Part shown: one piece after another, positions 54,986 through 63,955 of the stretch | Position numbering within the stretch: position 1 is the stretch's first letter | How the letters are laid out: each line of letters starts with the position of its first letter | Assembly: GCF_005886145.1 (NCBI RefSeq) | Contig: NZ_CP040504.1 | Span: 1,922,001 to 1,986,000, forward strand | Reading direction: 5' to 3' | From: Neisseria sp. oral taxon 014 str. F0314 | Lineage (GTDB): Bacteria; Pseudomonadota; Gammaproteobacteria; Burkholderiales; Neisseriaceae | Length of the DNA stretch: 64,000 bases | Translations under genes and position numbers: made by a program | Notes under the pieces: model-generated | Told to the model about the DNA's origin: nothing | The model's database searches: none | The model's input: only the letters and a program-made list of their open reading frames with translations

Positions 54986-55105
54986 GTTTACTTCCTTGTT
55001 TCGAGAATAGAGTCTGTTTATTTCAGACGACCTTATAGCATAAATAGTGTGATGAATCTAATTTTTGAGGCCGTCTGAAACAAAATAAGAAGCCTCCGTA
55101 TTGTC

Positions 55106-55200
55106 ATTCCCGCGCAGGCGGGAATCCCGATCTTAATCTTTCAGAGATGTTTAGAGATTACCGTAATCTCAAATCTCTGGATTCCCGCCTGCGCGGGAAT
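55106..55200. repeat. NIME-like unit: two dRS3 elements
   Basis: dRS3 inverted repeats at 55106-55125 and 55181-55200 flank a 55-base spacer between fabG and the glycosyltransferase cluster. Uptake sequences lie at about 55069-55081 and 55244-55256. Confidence 0.78.
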
Positions 55201-55261
55201 GACGGTACGGACATTGCCTATTTTATCTGCTATATCGGCAAATTTCAGACGGCCTCTCCGT

Positions 55262-56302
55262 TTATTCGGGCAGGGTGATTTTTTGATGGGGCGGGATGTT
55301 CAAAATATAGCGCAACCAGTTGCTGAAGCTGTATTTTTGGTAGATTTCGGACGGCAGTTCGCAGTAGGGTTTGGCGACAAATTCTGCCAAACCGTCCAAA
55401 CTTTTACCATCCCAAACGAAGATGTTGTCGGGGTGGTAGAAATCGTATTTTTGGATTTCGGCGTTGGTGGTAATCAGTTTTTTGCGGTAGCCGAGGGCTT
55501 CGAAGGGGCGGAACGAGAGGCCGTTGTGAACGGGCGTTTTGAAATCTATCAGGATTTTTGCCTGTTTGGCGGCTTCGAGGTTGTCTGCGAAACTTCTGAC
55601 ACCGATGAAGATTTTGATGTTTTCTGTAGGATAAAAACGGCGGAGGGTATCGACGTCGGTATTCAGACAGCCGATATTGAAGTCGAGCTTCCAGCCCAGC
55701 GTTTCGGCCGCTTTGCCGAACGCGGAAATAATCGGGGCGCGGTCGGGCATATGCCAGCCGATGAAATAGAAATCGTTGGGCGGGTTTTCGGGCAGGTTGA
55801 CGTCGTGGTCGAAATAGAAATTGGTGGTCGGCAGGAAGGGATGTTTCGGATTTCGCATATCGGCGGGATCGAAAACGTAAATACGGTCGAACCGGTCGAC
55901 GCAATCCCAAATGGCGGGGAAACGGTCGATGCCGTCCCATTGGTAGTTGACCATATTGCCGGGACGGGTATGGCGTTTAATCATATCCAGAAACTCGGGC
56001 GAGTAGATGTCGCCGCGGATAAACAGGGCATAATCCGCCTTGCCGTGCGCTGCCAGTTTGTTTTCGACGTCTCGGATTAATTGGGCGGATTTAAAGTCTT
56101 TTTTGGCATTCTTGTCCCGCAGCACCAGTTGCCTGAATTTGATTTTCAGACGGCAGGAAAGGGAGGGATAGCGGAAATTCAGGTTGTCCATGACGACGCT
56201 GACGACATTGAAGCCGTGATGATCCAAGGCGGCTTCAATAACGCGGTAGATTTGGTTGTCGGCGGGCATGCCCAGAATAATCGTTTTTTGTTCGGTCGGC
56301 AT
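55262..56302 (-). CDS. Putative glycosyltransferase, tandem paralogue 2
   Basis: Encodes 346 residues. Together with the next gene it forms a tandem paralogous pair. Both share NYQWDGIDRFP, TTNFYFD, SFRxFxALxxxKKLITTN and YHPDNIFxWDG, in the same order and spacing. These and the overall organisation resemble CgeB- or DUF-type glycosyltransferases of bacterial capsule and LOS loci, but I cannot name the sugar or acceptor. No membrane helix. Ten bases separate it from the upstream paralogue, so translation is probably coupled. Likely surface-glycan related, by position near glyS and msbA. Confidence 0.68.
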   Translation of the reverse strand: MPTEQKTIILGMPADNQIYRVIEAALDHHGFNVVSVVMDNLNFRYPSLSCRLKIKFRQLVLRDKNAKKDFKSAQLIRDVENKLAAHGKADYALFIRGDIYSPEFLDMIKRHTRPGNMVNYQWDGIDRFPAIWDCVDRFDRIYVFDPADMRNPKHPFLPTTNFYFDHDVNLPENPPNDFYFIGWHMPDRAPIISAFGKAAETLGWKLDFNIGCLNTDVDTLRRFYPTENIKIFIGVRSFADNLEAAKQAKILIDFKTPVHNGLSFRPFEALGYRKKLITTNAEIQKYDFYHPDNIFVWDGKSLDGLAEFVAKPYCELPSEIYQKYSFSNWLRYILNIPPHQKITLPE

Positions 56303-56311
56303 GGTATCTGT

Positions 56312-57322
56312 TTATGCCTCGTCTGATATGTCGAGGATTCGGCGGACCCAGTTGCCGAATGCGTATTTGGCTTTTATTTCTTCAGGAAGCGGATGGTAAG
56401 GCCGTCTGAAAAAGTCTTGCAGGCCTTCGGGGTTTTCTCCGTCCCAAATGAAGATGTTGTCGGGATGATAGAAGTCGCATTCCGCTACGGCCTGATTGGT
56501 GGTAATCAGTTTTTTGTCGAAACACAGGGCGTCGAATACGCGGAAAGACAGGCCGTAATTTTCAAATTGGACAAAATCGACGACTGCCAGGCAGTTTTTG
56601 ACCTTTTGCAGGTTTTGCTCGAAGCTCAGGATGCTTTGTCTGTCTAAATAGGTAATGCCGTCGTTGCCGAAAATTTTGCTTGCGCGGTCGTCTTTGCAGT
56701 AGATGTGGAAGTCCAAAGGCAGCCCCAGCCTGCGTGCTTCATCAAGAAAAACGGAGGTTTGATGTTCCCTGCCTGCTTCGTAACCGCCTAAAAAATAAAG
56801 GCCTTCCGTTTTTCCGTTTCCGTCAATCGGAAAATCGAAATAGAAATTGGTGGTCGCTTTGAAACGGTGTTGGGGGTATTTCTCCACATCGTTTTTATTG
56901 AACACCCAGCAGCGGTCAAAATAGGGCAGATATTCGATGATGTCGGGGAAACGGTCGATACCGTCCCATTGGTAGTTGACGCATACTTTGCTGTGTTCGC
57001 GGATGGCGGAAATGATTTCTTTAGGATAAATATTGGCGCGGATGCAAAGGGCGTAGTCTGCTTTGCCGCCTCCCAAGGAAGCCAGTTTTTCGGCTATCTG
57101 CTTGCGGTAGCGGGAATATTTCAGTTTTTTCTTATAATCGCCGTCTTTTTTAATGTGTTTATGATACAAACCGAGAATACGGCAGCCTATGTGCGGATAG
57201 TATGAGTCCCTGTCGTCGTAACAGAGATTGATGACATTGAAGCCGTGGAAGCGCAGGTTTTTCTCTATGCACTTGTCCAACCCGTACATATAGGGAACGG
57301 CCAGTATGATGGTTTTACTCAT
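56312..57322 (-). CDS. Putative glycosyltransferase, tandem paralogue 1
   Basis: Encodes 336 residues. It is a diverged duplicate of the downstream gene: NYQWDGIDRFPDIIEYLPYF, TTNFYFDFP, LSFRVFDALCFDKKLITTN, DFYHPDNIFIWDGENPEGL. Both begin with a short TIILxxPxxxxxxxxIExxLxxHGFNVxxxxxD element that looks like a Rossmann start. It is first of the two-gene unit below glyS, separated from glyS by the nested palindrome. Its composition is closer to the genome average than the AT-rich glycosyltransferases above glyS. An uptake sequence occurs near its 3' end (56399-56411). Confidence 0.68.
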   Translation of the reverse strand: MSKTIILAVPYMYGLDKCIEKNLRFHGFNVINLCYDDRDSYYPHIGCRILGLYHKHIKKDGDYKKKLKYSRYRKQIAEKLASLGGGKADYALCIRANIYPKEIISAIREHSKVCVNYQWDGIDRFPDIIEYLPYFDRCWVFNKNDVEKYPQHRFKATTNFYFDFPIDGNGKTEGLYFLGGYEAGREHQTSVFLDEARRLGLPLDFHIYCKDDRASKIFGNDGITYLDRQSILSFEQNLQKVKNCLAVVDFVQFENYGLSFRVFDALCFDKKLITTNQAVAECDFYHPDNIFIWDGENPEGLQDFFRRPYHPLPEEIKAKYAFGNWVRRILDISDEA

Positions 57323-57390
57323 ATGGAAATACTAAATGCGGAAAATTCATATTCGGGTGAACGGGTTATGTCGGAATATTATTTTTGGGG

Positions 57391-57474
57391 CATGTAGTTA
57401 AATGCGTGCCGCAGATTTTGACAGGGAATTTTATAAATTCCCTGTCAAAACGGGATAAAGCATTTAACTACATG
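57391..57474. repeat. Nested double palindrome
   Basis: Outer 15-base arms CATGTAGTTAAATGC (57391-57405) and GCATTTAACTACATG (57460-57474) enclose an inner perfect inverted repeat. The inner arms of 16 bases (57416-57431, 57435-57450) surround a TAT loop. It lies between glyS and the tandem glycosyltransferases and may act as a strong terminator or a mobile-element remnant. Confidence 0.85.
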
Positions 57475-57497
57475 ATGCTTTTTGATAATAATCGGCC

Positions 57498-59561
57498 TCA
57501 CTCGCCCAATACCGCAATATCCGCTACCGCGTTCATTTGTTCTGCCAAACGGTTCAGCAGGTTCAGGCGGTTTTGCTTCACTGCGGGGTCTTCAGCCATC
57601 ACCATCACGCCGTCGAAGAAGGCATCGACTTGCGGTTTGACGGAAGCCAGTTCGGACAAGGCGGTCTGGAAATTGCCTTCGGCAACGGCGGCGGTGATTT
57701 TCGGCTGCAAGTCTTGTGCGGCGGCATACAGGGCTTTTTCTTCGTCTTGTTGCAGCAGGCTTTCATCGACTTCGCCCAGCGCGGCATCGGCTTTTTTCAG
57801 CAGGTTTTGCACGCGTTTGTTGGCAGCGGCGAGCGCGGCGGCTTCGGGTAGTTGTTTGAACGCGGCAACGGCTTGCAGTTTGATGGTCAAATCGTCCAAA
57901 CGGCGCGGCTGTTTGGCGAGTACGGCGGCGACGATGTCTTGTGGATAGTCGTTTTGCAACAACACGGCAAGGCGCGCCTGCATGAAATCGGCGGTTTCAG
58001 ACGGCGTTTTCTCGTTGAGCAAACCTTTGGGGAAGCTGTCGAAGGTCGTCTGAATCAGCTCGTTTACGTCCAAACCGTACTGCATCAGCATCCGCAAAAT
58101 CCCCAAGGCAGCGCGGCGCAGGGCGTAGGGGTCTTTGTCGCCGGTCGGAATCAGACCGATGCCCCAAATGCCGACCAGGGTTTCCAGTTTGTCGGCCAGC
58201 GCAACGGCAGTGGCAACTTTGCCGTTCGGCAGGTTGTCGCCGGCAAAACGTGGTTGGTAGTGTTGCTCGACGGCTTCGGCGATTTCTTCGGTTTCACCGT
58301 CCAAACGGGCATAGTATTTGCCCATCGTACCTTGCAGTTCGGGGAACTCGCCGACCATTTCGGTCACCAAGTCAGCTTTCGCCAAACGCGCGGCACGTTC
58401 GGCTGCGGCAGCGTCCGCGCCTAAAGCTTTGGCGATGTGGGCAGCGATGCTTTGCAGGCGTTCGATGCGTTCGGCTTGCGAACCGATTTTGTTGTGGTAC
58501 ACCACGTTTGCCAGCTTGGGCAGGCGGCTTTCCAAAGTCGCTTTTTGGTCTTGTTTGTAGAAGAACTCGGCATCAGACAGGCGCGCGCGCAAGACGCGTT
58601 CGTTGCCTTGGATGATGTGCGACGGGTCTTCGGTTTGCAGGTTGGAGACCAGCAGGAAGCGGTTCATCAGCTTGCCGTTTTGGTCGAGCAGCGGGAAGTA
58701 TTTTTGGTTTTGCTGCATGGTCAGAATCAGGCATTCTTGCGGCACGGCGAGGAAATGTTCTTCAAAACCGGCTTCCAAAACAACGGGGTATTCGACCAGC
58801 GCAGTAACTTCGTCCAGCAGGGCTTCATCGGCGGCCACGGTGGCTTTCAGACGGCCTGCCTGCTCGTTCAAGGCCGTCTGAATGGCGACTTTGCGCTCGG
58901 CAAACGAAGCGACGACTTTGCCTTGCTCGCGCATTTGTGCGGCGTAGCTGTCGGCGTTTTCAATGGTGATTTCGCCGCCAGAGAGGAAGCGGTGTCCCAA
59001 GGTTTGATTGCCGCTTTGCAAACCCAAAACGCTGACGTTCACGATGTCGCCGCCGTGCAGCACAATCAGCCTGTGAACGGGGCGCACGAAGGTAAACGTG
59101 CTGCTGCCCCAACGCATCACTTTGGGAATCGGCAGTTTCTTAACGGCTTGATTGATAATGTCTTCCAAAAGTTCGCCCAACGGTTTGCCGGTTTGGACGT
59201 ATTCGTAAGCGTACACATCCTGCTTGCCGTCGTGGACGATGGTCAAGTCTTCGATTTTCGCCCCTGCACCGCGCGCAAAACCTTCCAAAGCCTTGGTTGG
59301 CGCACCGTCTTTCATGGCATTCGCCACGGCAGGGCCTTTTTTCACGATTTTCTGATCGGCTTGAACGGCTTTCACGTTTTTAACTTGAACGGCCAAACGA
59401 CGCGGCGAGGCGTAGGCGGTAAATTCGGCTGCACCGTCAATCAGTTGCGCTTTTTCCAAGCCTTCGGCAACAGAAGCGGTGAAGTGGTTGCCTAAATTAT
59501 TCAGGGCTTTTGGGGGGAGTTCTTCGGTGAGAAGTTCGATTAAAAGGGTTTGGGTTGTCAT
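57498..59561 (-). CDS. glyS: Glycyl-tRNA synthetase beta subunit
   Basis: Encodes 687 residues (E. coli 689). It is the tRNA-binding subunit partnering GlyQ. It starts TQTLLIELLTEELPPKALNNLGNHF, and later has GPAVANAMKDG-type, RFVRPVH-like and EHFLAVPQECLILTMQQNQKYF blocks; the C-terminal DALR-like anticodon-binding region is complete. Several uptake words occur within it. In pathogenic Neisseria, the phase-variable lgt LOS genes lie next to glyS. Here the flanking positions are occupied by other glycosyltransferases. Confidence 0.95.
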   Translation of the reverse strand: MTTQTLLIELLTEELPPKALNNLGNHFTASVAEGLEKAQLIDGAAEFTAYASPRRLAVQVKNVKAVQADQKIVKKGPAVANAMKDGAPTKALEGFARGAGAKIEDLTIVHDGKQDVYAYEYVQTGKPLGELLEDIINQAVKKLPIPKVMRWGSSTFTFVRPVHRLIVLHGGDIVNVSVLGLQSGNQTLGHRFLSGGEITIENADSYAAQMREQGKVVASFAERKVAIQTALNEQAGRLKATVAADEALLDEVTALVEYPVVLEAGFEEHFLAVPQECLILTMQQNQKYFPLLDQNGKLMNRFLLVSNLQTEDPSHIIQGNERVLRARLSDAEFFYKQDQKATLESRLPKLANVVYHNKIGSQAERIERLQSIAAHIAKALGADAAAAERAARLAKADLVTEMVGEFPELQGTMGKYYARLDGETEEIAEAVEQHYQPRFAGDNLPNGKVATAVALADKLETLVGIWGIGLIPTGDKDPYALRRAALGILRMLMQYGLDVNELIQTTFDSFPKGLLNEKTPSETADFMQARLAVLLQNDYPQDIVAAVLAKQPRRLDDLTIKLQAVAAFKQLPEAAALAAANKRVQNLLKKADAALGEVDESLLQQDEEKALYAAAQDLQPKITAAVAEGNFQTALSELASVKPQVDAFFDGVMVMAEDPAVKQNRLNLLNRLAEQMNAVADIAVLGE

Positions 59562-59669
59562 GAGTAACTTTCTGTTGTCTTGTTCATATATTATTGGTTG
59601 AGTTGCTTGCTGTGAACTTTGGTATAAACAACCGTTAAGTTCTAAGTTATTAAGTAATAAGAATAGTGG

Positions 59670-60749
59670 CTATTTTGTAGATTTTATTTTCCTAAAGCGG
59701 ATTTGACTTTCTATGAGATATAGAGGAGCCATTAATAACCAACAAGGCGATAGTAACAATTTATTTAATTCTTGTTGCGCTAGTTCTGGAGAACTAGGTA
59801 CTGTGCGCCGTTTTTTAGGTCGACGGCGGATAAACCAGTTAATTTTTTTTATAAAACGGATGATTTCCCATGTATATGAATGATAAATTCTATTTAGAAG
59901 AGTTTGCGCATCGACATTATTAAAATTGGATGAGTTGGGATGAAAAGGAACTGAGAAATGTTGTGCTTCTAATTCGTCTACCCACCAACCAAATTGTTCC
60001 CTTTTTAAGTCATTTAATTTTCGAGTAGATGTTTCCCATTGAGTACATCTTTTATGAAATTCTGTTTTAGTCAATCCAGCGGCAAGGATGGTGTTACTGC
60101 CATCCGAACGAGTGCAGTATTCTGCACTAAAACCTTGAACATAAATAGGTTCGTGTTTAAACGCCAAACGTAATAAAAAATCGTAATCCTCATGTTTATC
60201 TAAGGTTTCGTTAATTTTACCAATGCTTTTAACCTTATCATAGTTCATTACAAATGAATGGATAGGAATGAAATTAGCCTTAATGTGTTCAAGAAAAGAA
60301 TATCCGTTTCTTTTAAAAGGAGTTTCTCTTGCAATTAATTGATCATTGTTATTAAATTTAGAGAGAATGACATCACTGTATGACCATGCTACACAATCAT
60401 CTATTAATGGCTTGATTAAGTTTTCATAGTGAGTGGGGTAAACTTTATCGTCATCATCTAAGAATGCCACAAATCTACTTTTTACTGCATCTAATCCTAT
60501 GTTTAGGCTATGCGAACGCGCATCTGTTTTAGAGGTATGTTCGAAATATTGAATATCTTGGAAATAATGTTTCCATTTTTGAATTATGTTTTTAATTTTT
60601 TCAGTAGAGTCGGTATCTTTTAGTTTTTGGCATACAACAATAATCGTAATAGATGTATATGTTTGTCCTGTTAGAATAAACAAACATTTGTCAAGGAATT
60701 TCTCGCGTCTAGGCATAGTGCGGATAATTATAGATAATGATTTATTCAT
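59670..60749 (-). CDS. Family 2-like glycosyltransferase
   Basis: Encodes 359 residues. The GT-A core begins LSIIIRTMPRREKFLDKCL, with AFLDDDD (D98-D101) as metal site and DKHEDYDFLLRLAF as the catalytic-base ED region. The C-terminal third is basic and has a hydrophobic stretch (LLLSPCWLLMAPLYLI), possibly membrane-associating. The gene is strongly AT-rich, has no uptake sequence, and starts three bases after the stop of the upstream glycosyltransferase, so the two are co-translated. The sugar is unknown. It probably extends the LOS or another surface glycan, by context. Confidence 0.82.
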   Translation of the reverse strand: MNKSLSIIIRTMPRREKFLDKCLFILTGQTYTSITIIVVCQKLKDTDSTEKIKNIIQKWKHYFQDIQYFEHTSKTDARSHSLNIGLDAVKSRFVAFLDDDDKVYPTHYENLIKPLIDDCVAWSYSDVILSKFNNNDQLIARETPFKRNGYSFLEHIKANFIPIHSFVMNYDKVKSIGKINETLDKHEDYDFLLRLAFKHEPIYVQGFSAEYCTRSDGSNTILAAGLTKTEFHKRCTQWETSTRKLNDLKREQFGWWVDELEAQHFSVPFHPNSSNFNNVDAQTLLNRIYHSYTWEIIRFIKKINWFIRRRPKKRRTVPSSPELAQQELNKLLLSPCWLLMAPLYLIESQIRFRKIKSTK

Positions 60750-60752
60750 TTT

Positions 60753-61595
60753 TTAGCTCCACATCTGTTGAGAAAATACAAGACCATGGTGGAAGTCGGG
60801 GTTTGCGCGCTTTACTTCTTCAAAACTATGTTGTTGTAAAGCAGCTATATCTTTTTCCAAGTCCGACTCAGGGACGTCATAGTATTTTGACCATTGTTGT
60901 AATGCGATTTTTTTAAATTTATCAGATCGCCATTTATGGGCAAGATAGGATGCGGCTTTCCATATCTCCTGCTCTCGAGATTGTCGCTCCATTGCATAGT
61001 GGAAAAAGTATGATTCAGAACATGTATAACAATTAAATCCGGAGGCTTTTACTCGCCAAGATAAATCTACATCTTCACAATAAAGGAAAAAGTCTTCATC
61101 ATAACCGTTTATTATTTTGTAGATTGTGGTAGGAATAAGCAGACATGCGCCGGAACACCATGCGGTAACACCTGTATGAGCGTCAAAAACTTTTGGATGC
61201 ATAATAGGCTCTTGAATTGACTCAAATATGCCATTCCAATCATTTATATATGCCATTGCAATTAGACGATCTAAAGCTTCGTCATGCCAAAAACCGTCTG
61301 GGTTAAAACAGATATATGCCTTACTTTGAGGAGAAATTCTGGAGAATAATTCGTTATGGCCTTTCCCAAAACCTATATTTTCGCCTTGATAAGCTTTGAT
61401 ATTCTGCCAGTTGTTTTGTTGGATAAGGGCTTCGATTTCTTGTAATACCCTTGACCTTCCTTGATTTCTGATAATTATCTCAATCTGTTCTATATTGTAA
61501 GTTTGTCCATATATAGAATCTAGACATCTTTTGATTTCACTAATTGAATTGTTAAAAGTGATGATACCAATACTAATCAAAGGGTTTTCTCGCAT
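60753..61595 (-). CDS. Family 2 glycosyltransferase, rhamnosyltransferase-like
   Basis: Encodes 280 residues. The start PLISIGIITFNNSISEIKRCLDSI is a GT2 nucleotide-sugar fold; FNPDGF (about 97-102) replaces the usual DxD. FFLYCEDVDLSWRVKASGF matches the EDVDL[CS]WR motif of rhamnosyl- and related transferases. AT-rich like its downstream partner, with no uptake sequence; it is probably acquired. It lies between msbA and the second glycosyltransferase. Donor and acceptor are unknown. Confidence 0.84.
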   Translation of the reverse strand: MRENPLISIGIITFNNSISEIKRCLDSIYGQTYNIEQIEIIIRNQGRSRVLQEIEALIQQNNWQNIKAYQGENIGFGKGHNELFSRISPQSKAYICFNPDGFWHDEALDRLIAMAYINDWNGIFESIQEPIMHPKVFDAHTGVTAWCSGACLLIPTTIYKIINGYDEDFFLYCEDVDLSWRVKASGFNCYTCSESYFFHYAMERQSREQEIWKAASYLAHKWRSDKFKKIALQQWSKYYDVPESDLEKDIAALQQHSFEEVKRANPDFHHGLVFSQQMWS

Positions 61596-61682
61596 GATTT
61601 GATTGCCTTAAAGAAATATTATGGGAGATAACATATTTTACATTAATTAATTTTTCTCATGTAAATTAGATAATGTTTAAAA

Positions 61683-63533
61683 TTAGCCTGTAATTTTCGG
61701 CATGTTGCGCAGCATGGCGTAGTAGCCGTTTTGGGCCATCAGTTCGCTGTGCGAACCTTGCTCGACGATACGGCCGTCGTCCATGACGATGATGCGGTCG
61801 GCTTGTTCGACGGTGGTCAGGCGGTGGGCGACGATGATGCTGGTGCGGTTTTCCATCAGGCGTTCGAGGGCTTGTTGGACGAGGCGTTCGGATTCGTTGT
61901 CCAGCGCGCTGGTGGCTTCGTCCAAAAGCAGGATGGGGGCATCTTTCAGGATGGCGCGGGCGATGGCGACGCGCTGCCGCTGTCCGCCGGAGAGCTGGTT
62001 GCCGTTTGCGCCTATGGGTTGGTGCAGGCCGTGCGGCGAGTTTTCGACCAAGTCTTGCAGATTGGCGGCTTTGAGGGCGGCTGAAACTTCTTCTTCGCTT
62101 GCTTCGGGGCGGCTGTAACGCACGTTTGCCAAAAGGGTGTCGTCAAACAGGAAAACGTCTTGGGAGACTAGGGCGAATTGCGCGCGCAAGTCGGTCAGTC
62201 TGACGTCGGCGATGTTGATGCCGTCGAGATAGATTGCGCCCGCACTCGGCTCCACAAAGCGCGGCAGCAGGTTGACGACGGTGGATTTGCCGCTGCCGGA
62301 GCGGCCGACCAAGGCGACGCGTTCGCCTTGGCGGATGTCGAGGTTGAATCCGTCTAGGGCTTTTTTGCCGTCTTCGCGGTAGCGTACGTCAACATTTTCA
62401 AATTTCAGACGGCCTGAAACATTTTGCAGGTTTTGGGTGCCGGTATCTTTTTCGGGTTCGGTATCTAAAAACTGGCAGACGGCATCTGATGCTAAAAACA
62501 TGGTCTGCATGGGGATGCTGATATTGGCCAGATTTTTGATGGGGCTGAGCATTTGCAGCATGGCAACGATAAAGGCCATAAATTCGCCGATGGTGGTATA
62601 GCCTTTCTGGCTCTGCCAGAGTGCGATGAATATGACGACGGCTAGCGCGAACGAGGCGATTAATTCGCTGAACGGGGAACGGGCGGCGGTGGCTTGGGTG
62701 ATTTTTTTACCCAAGCGGACGATGGTGTCGTTGACGGCGGTGAAGCGTTCGGCCGCCTGACGTTGGCCGCCGAACAATTTGACGACGCGATGCCCCTGAT
62801 GTACCTCGTTGACGACGTTGTTCATGGTGCCGATACTGAGTTGCGAACTGGCGATGATGCTTTTCAGGCGGTTGCGATAGTAGCGCGACAGCAATGACAG
62901 CAACGGAAACATCAGGGCGACAATCAGGCTGAGCTGCCAGTTCAGATAGAGCAATACGCAAACCAGTCCGATGACGATCATGGTGTCGCGGGTCAGGACG
63001 ATAAATACGTTGCTGGCGTTGCTGATAGACTGTTCGGCCATGTGCACCAAGTTCATTAACACGGTGCCCGGGGGCGTTTCTTGATGGAATTTGGAGGACA
63101 GCAGCAGCATTTTGTTGAACATGTCGCGGCGGACGTGGCTGATGGCCATGACGGACACCCATGTCAGCAAATAGGTGCTGACGAAGCGGCAGATGCCGCG
63201 GATGATGACCAAAATGATAAAAAAGACCGGCACAATCCAGACCTTATTGGATGTGCCCCAAATCATGTGCGTGAATTGCGCTTTCCAGTTTTGCAGGGTG
63301 GCGACGATACCGGCGGCGGTATTGAGTTCCGGCGGGGCGGAAGGCGCGGCGAAACCTTGGTTGACCAAAGGTGCGATAAAGGCGGCCAGATAGCTTTCGG
63401 TGGCGGCAACGCCGAAGATGGCGAGCAGGGCGCAGATGATGCGGGCCTTATAGGGACGGACGTAGTCCATCAGACGCATGAAGTTATGCGAATCTTCTTT
63501 GGTAAAAAGGCCGAAGGTCAGTTTTTCTATCAT
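61683..63533 (-). CDS. msbA: Lipid A export ABC transporter MsbA
   Basis: Encodes 616 residues. An N-terminal six-helix exporter domain (about 25-330) is fused to an ATPase domain. Walker A is GRSGSGKSTV, the signature is LSGGQRQRVAIARAIL, Walker B is ILLLDEATSALD, and the H-loop is AHRLTT. It flips lipid A-core (LOS) across the inner membrane. The N-terminus lacks a C39 peptidase domain, so it would not process double-glycine peptides. It heads a minus-strand run that continues into the two AT-rich glycosyltransferases. Confidence 0.93.
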   Translation of the reverse strand: MIEKLTFGLFTKEDSHNFMRLMDYVRPYKARIICALLAIFGVAATESYLAAFIAPLVNQGFAAPSAPPELNTAAGIVATLQNWKAQFTHMIWGTSNKVWIVPVFFIILVIIRGICRFVSTYLLTWVSVMAISHVRRDMFNKMLLLSSKFHQETPPGTVLMNLVHMAEQSISNASNVFIVLTRDTMIVIGLVCVLLYLNWQLSLIVALMFPLLSLLSRYYRNRLKSIIASSQLSIGTMNNVVNEVHQGHRVVKLFGGQRQAAERFTAVNDTIVRLGKKITQATAARSPFSELIASFALAVVIFIALWQSQKGYTTIGEFMAFIVAMLQMLSPIKNLANISIPMQTMFLASDAVCQFLDTEPEKDTGTQNLQNVSGRLKFENVDVRYREDGKKALDGFNLDIRQGERVALVGRSGSGKSTVVNLLPRFVEPSAGAIYLDGINIADVRLTDLRAQFALVSQDVFLFDDTLLANVRYSRPEASEEEVSAALKAANLQDLVENSPHGLHQPIGANGNQLSGGQRQRVAIARAILKDAPILLLDEATSALDNESERLVQQALERLMENRTSIIVAHRLTTVEQADRIIVMDDGRIVEQGSHSELMAQNGYYAMLRNMPKITG

Positions 63534-63955
63534 GGCTTTGGATTCTGCGGGAAGTGGTTGGCGGTCGTTTCGGTTTAGGGGTAAGGCCGCGCCGGTCGGT
63601 CTTTCTTAATTGGCGAACCGTATAATTTCAGACGGCCTCAACGACGGAGGCCGTCTGAAATTATATCTCAGGATGAGGATTATCGTGACGAAATTAATGA
63701 TACTCTTTGCAAAAGGCGGTGATTCCGGCCGGGGAGCCCTGTATTTCAGACGGCCTGCCGAGTTTGGAAAAGGAGTATGCGGCGGATAATTGGCTGCCTG
63801 TAAAGTAATGGAGCTTGGGGCGGCAAATCATTTTTGTTTTGTACGATGGCGGCGCAAAATAAAAACCGCAGGCTGTAAAAAACGGTGTCCTGCGGTTTTT
63901 GTTTGTATATCGGCGGCGGAGGCGCGTCGCACGAATCTTAATATTCCAGACAATA
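63534..63955. other. Intergenic region upstream of msbA
   Basis: It holds an outward-facing uptake-sequence pair extended to 18-base arms (63621-63665), another uptake word near 63744-63756 and the terminator at 63861-63900. A 38-codon open frame on the plus strand (about 63674-63790) is not convincing as a gene. Confidence 0.55.
63861..63900. terminator. Factor-independent terminator
   Basis: AAAAACCGCAGG (63861-63872) and CCTGCGGTTTTT (63889-63900) form a strong stem with A and T flanks, likely ending a minus-strand gene that enters from the right edge. Confidence 0.78.

Noticed and set aside
61683..63533. MsbA as exporter of the double-glycine peptide
   Set aside because: It lacks the N-terminal C39 peptidase domain and matches lipid A flippases throughout.
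63674..63790. Small plus-strand gene before msbA
   Set aside because: Its 38 codons run through an uptake sequence and the ribosome-binding site is poor.
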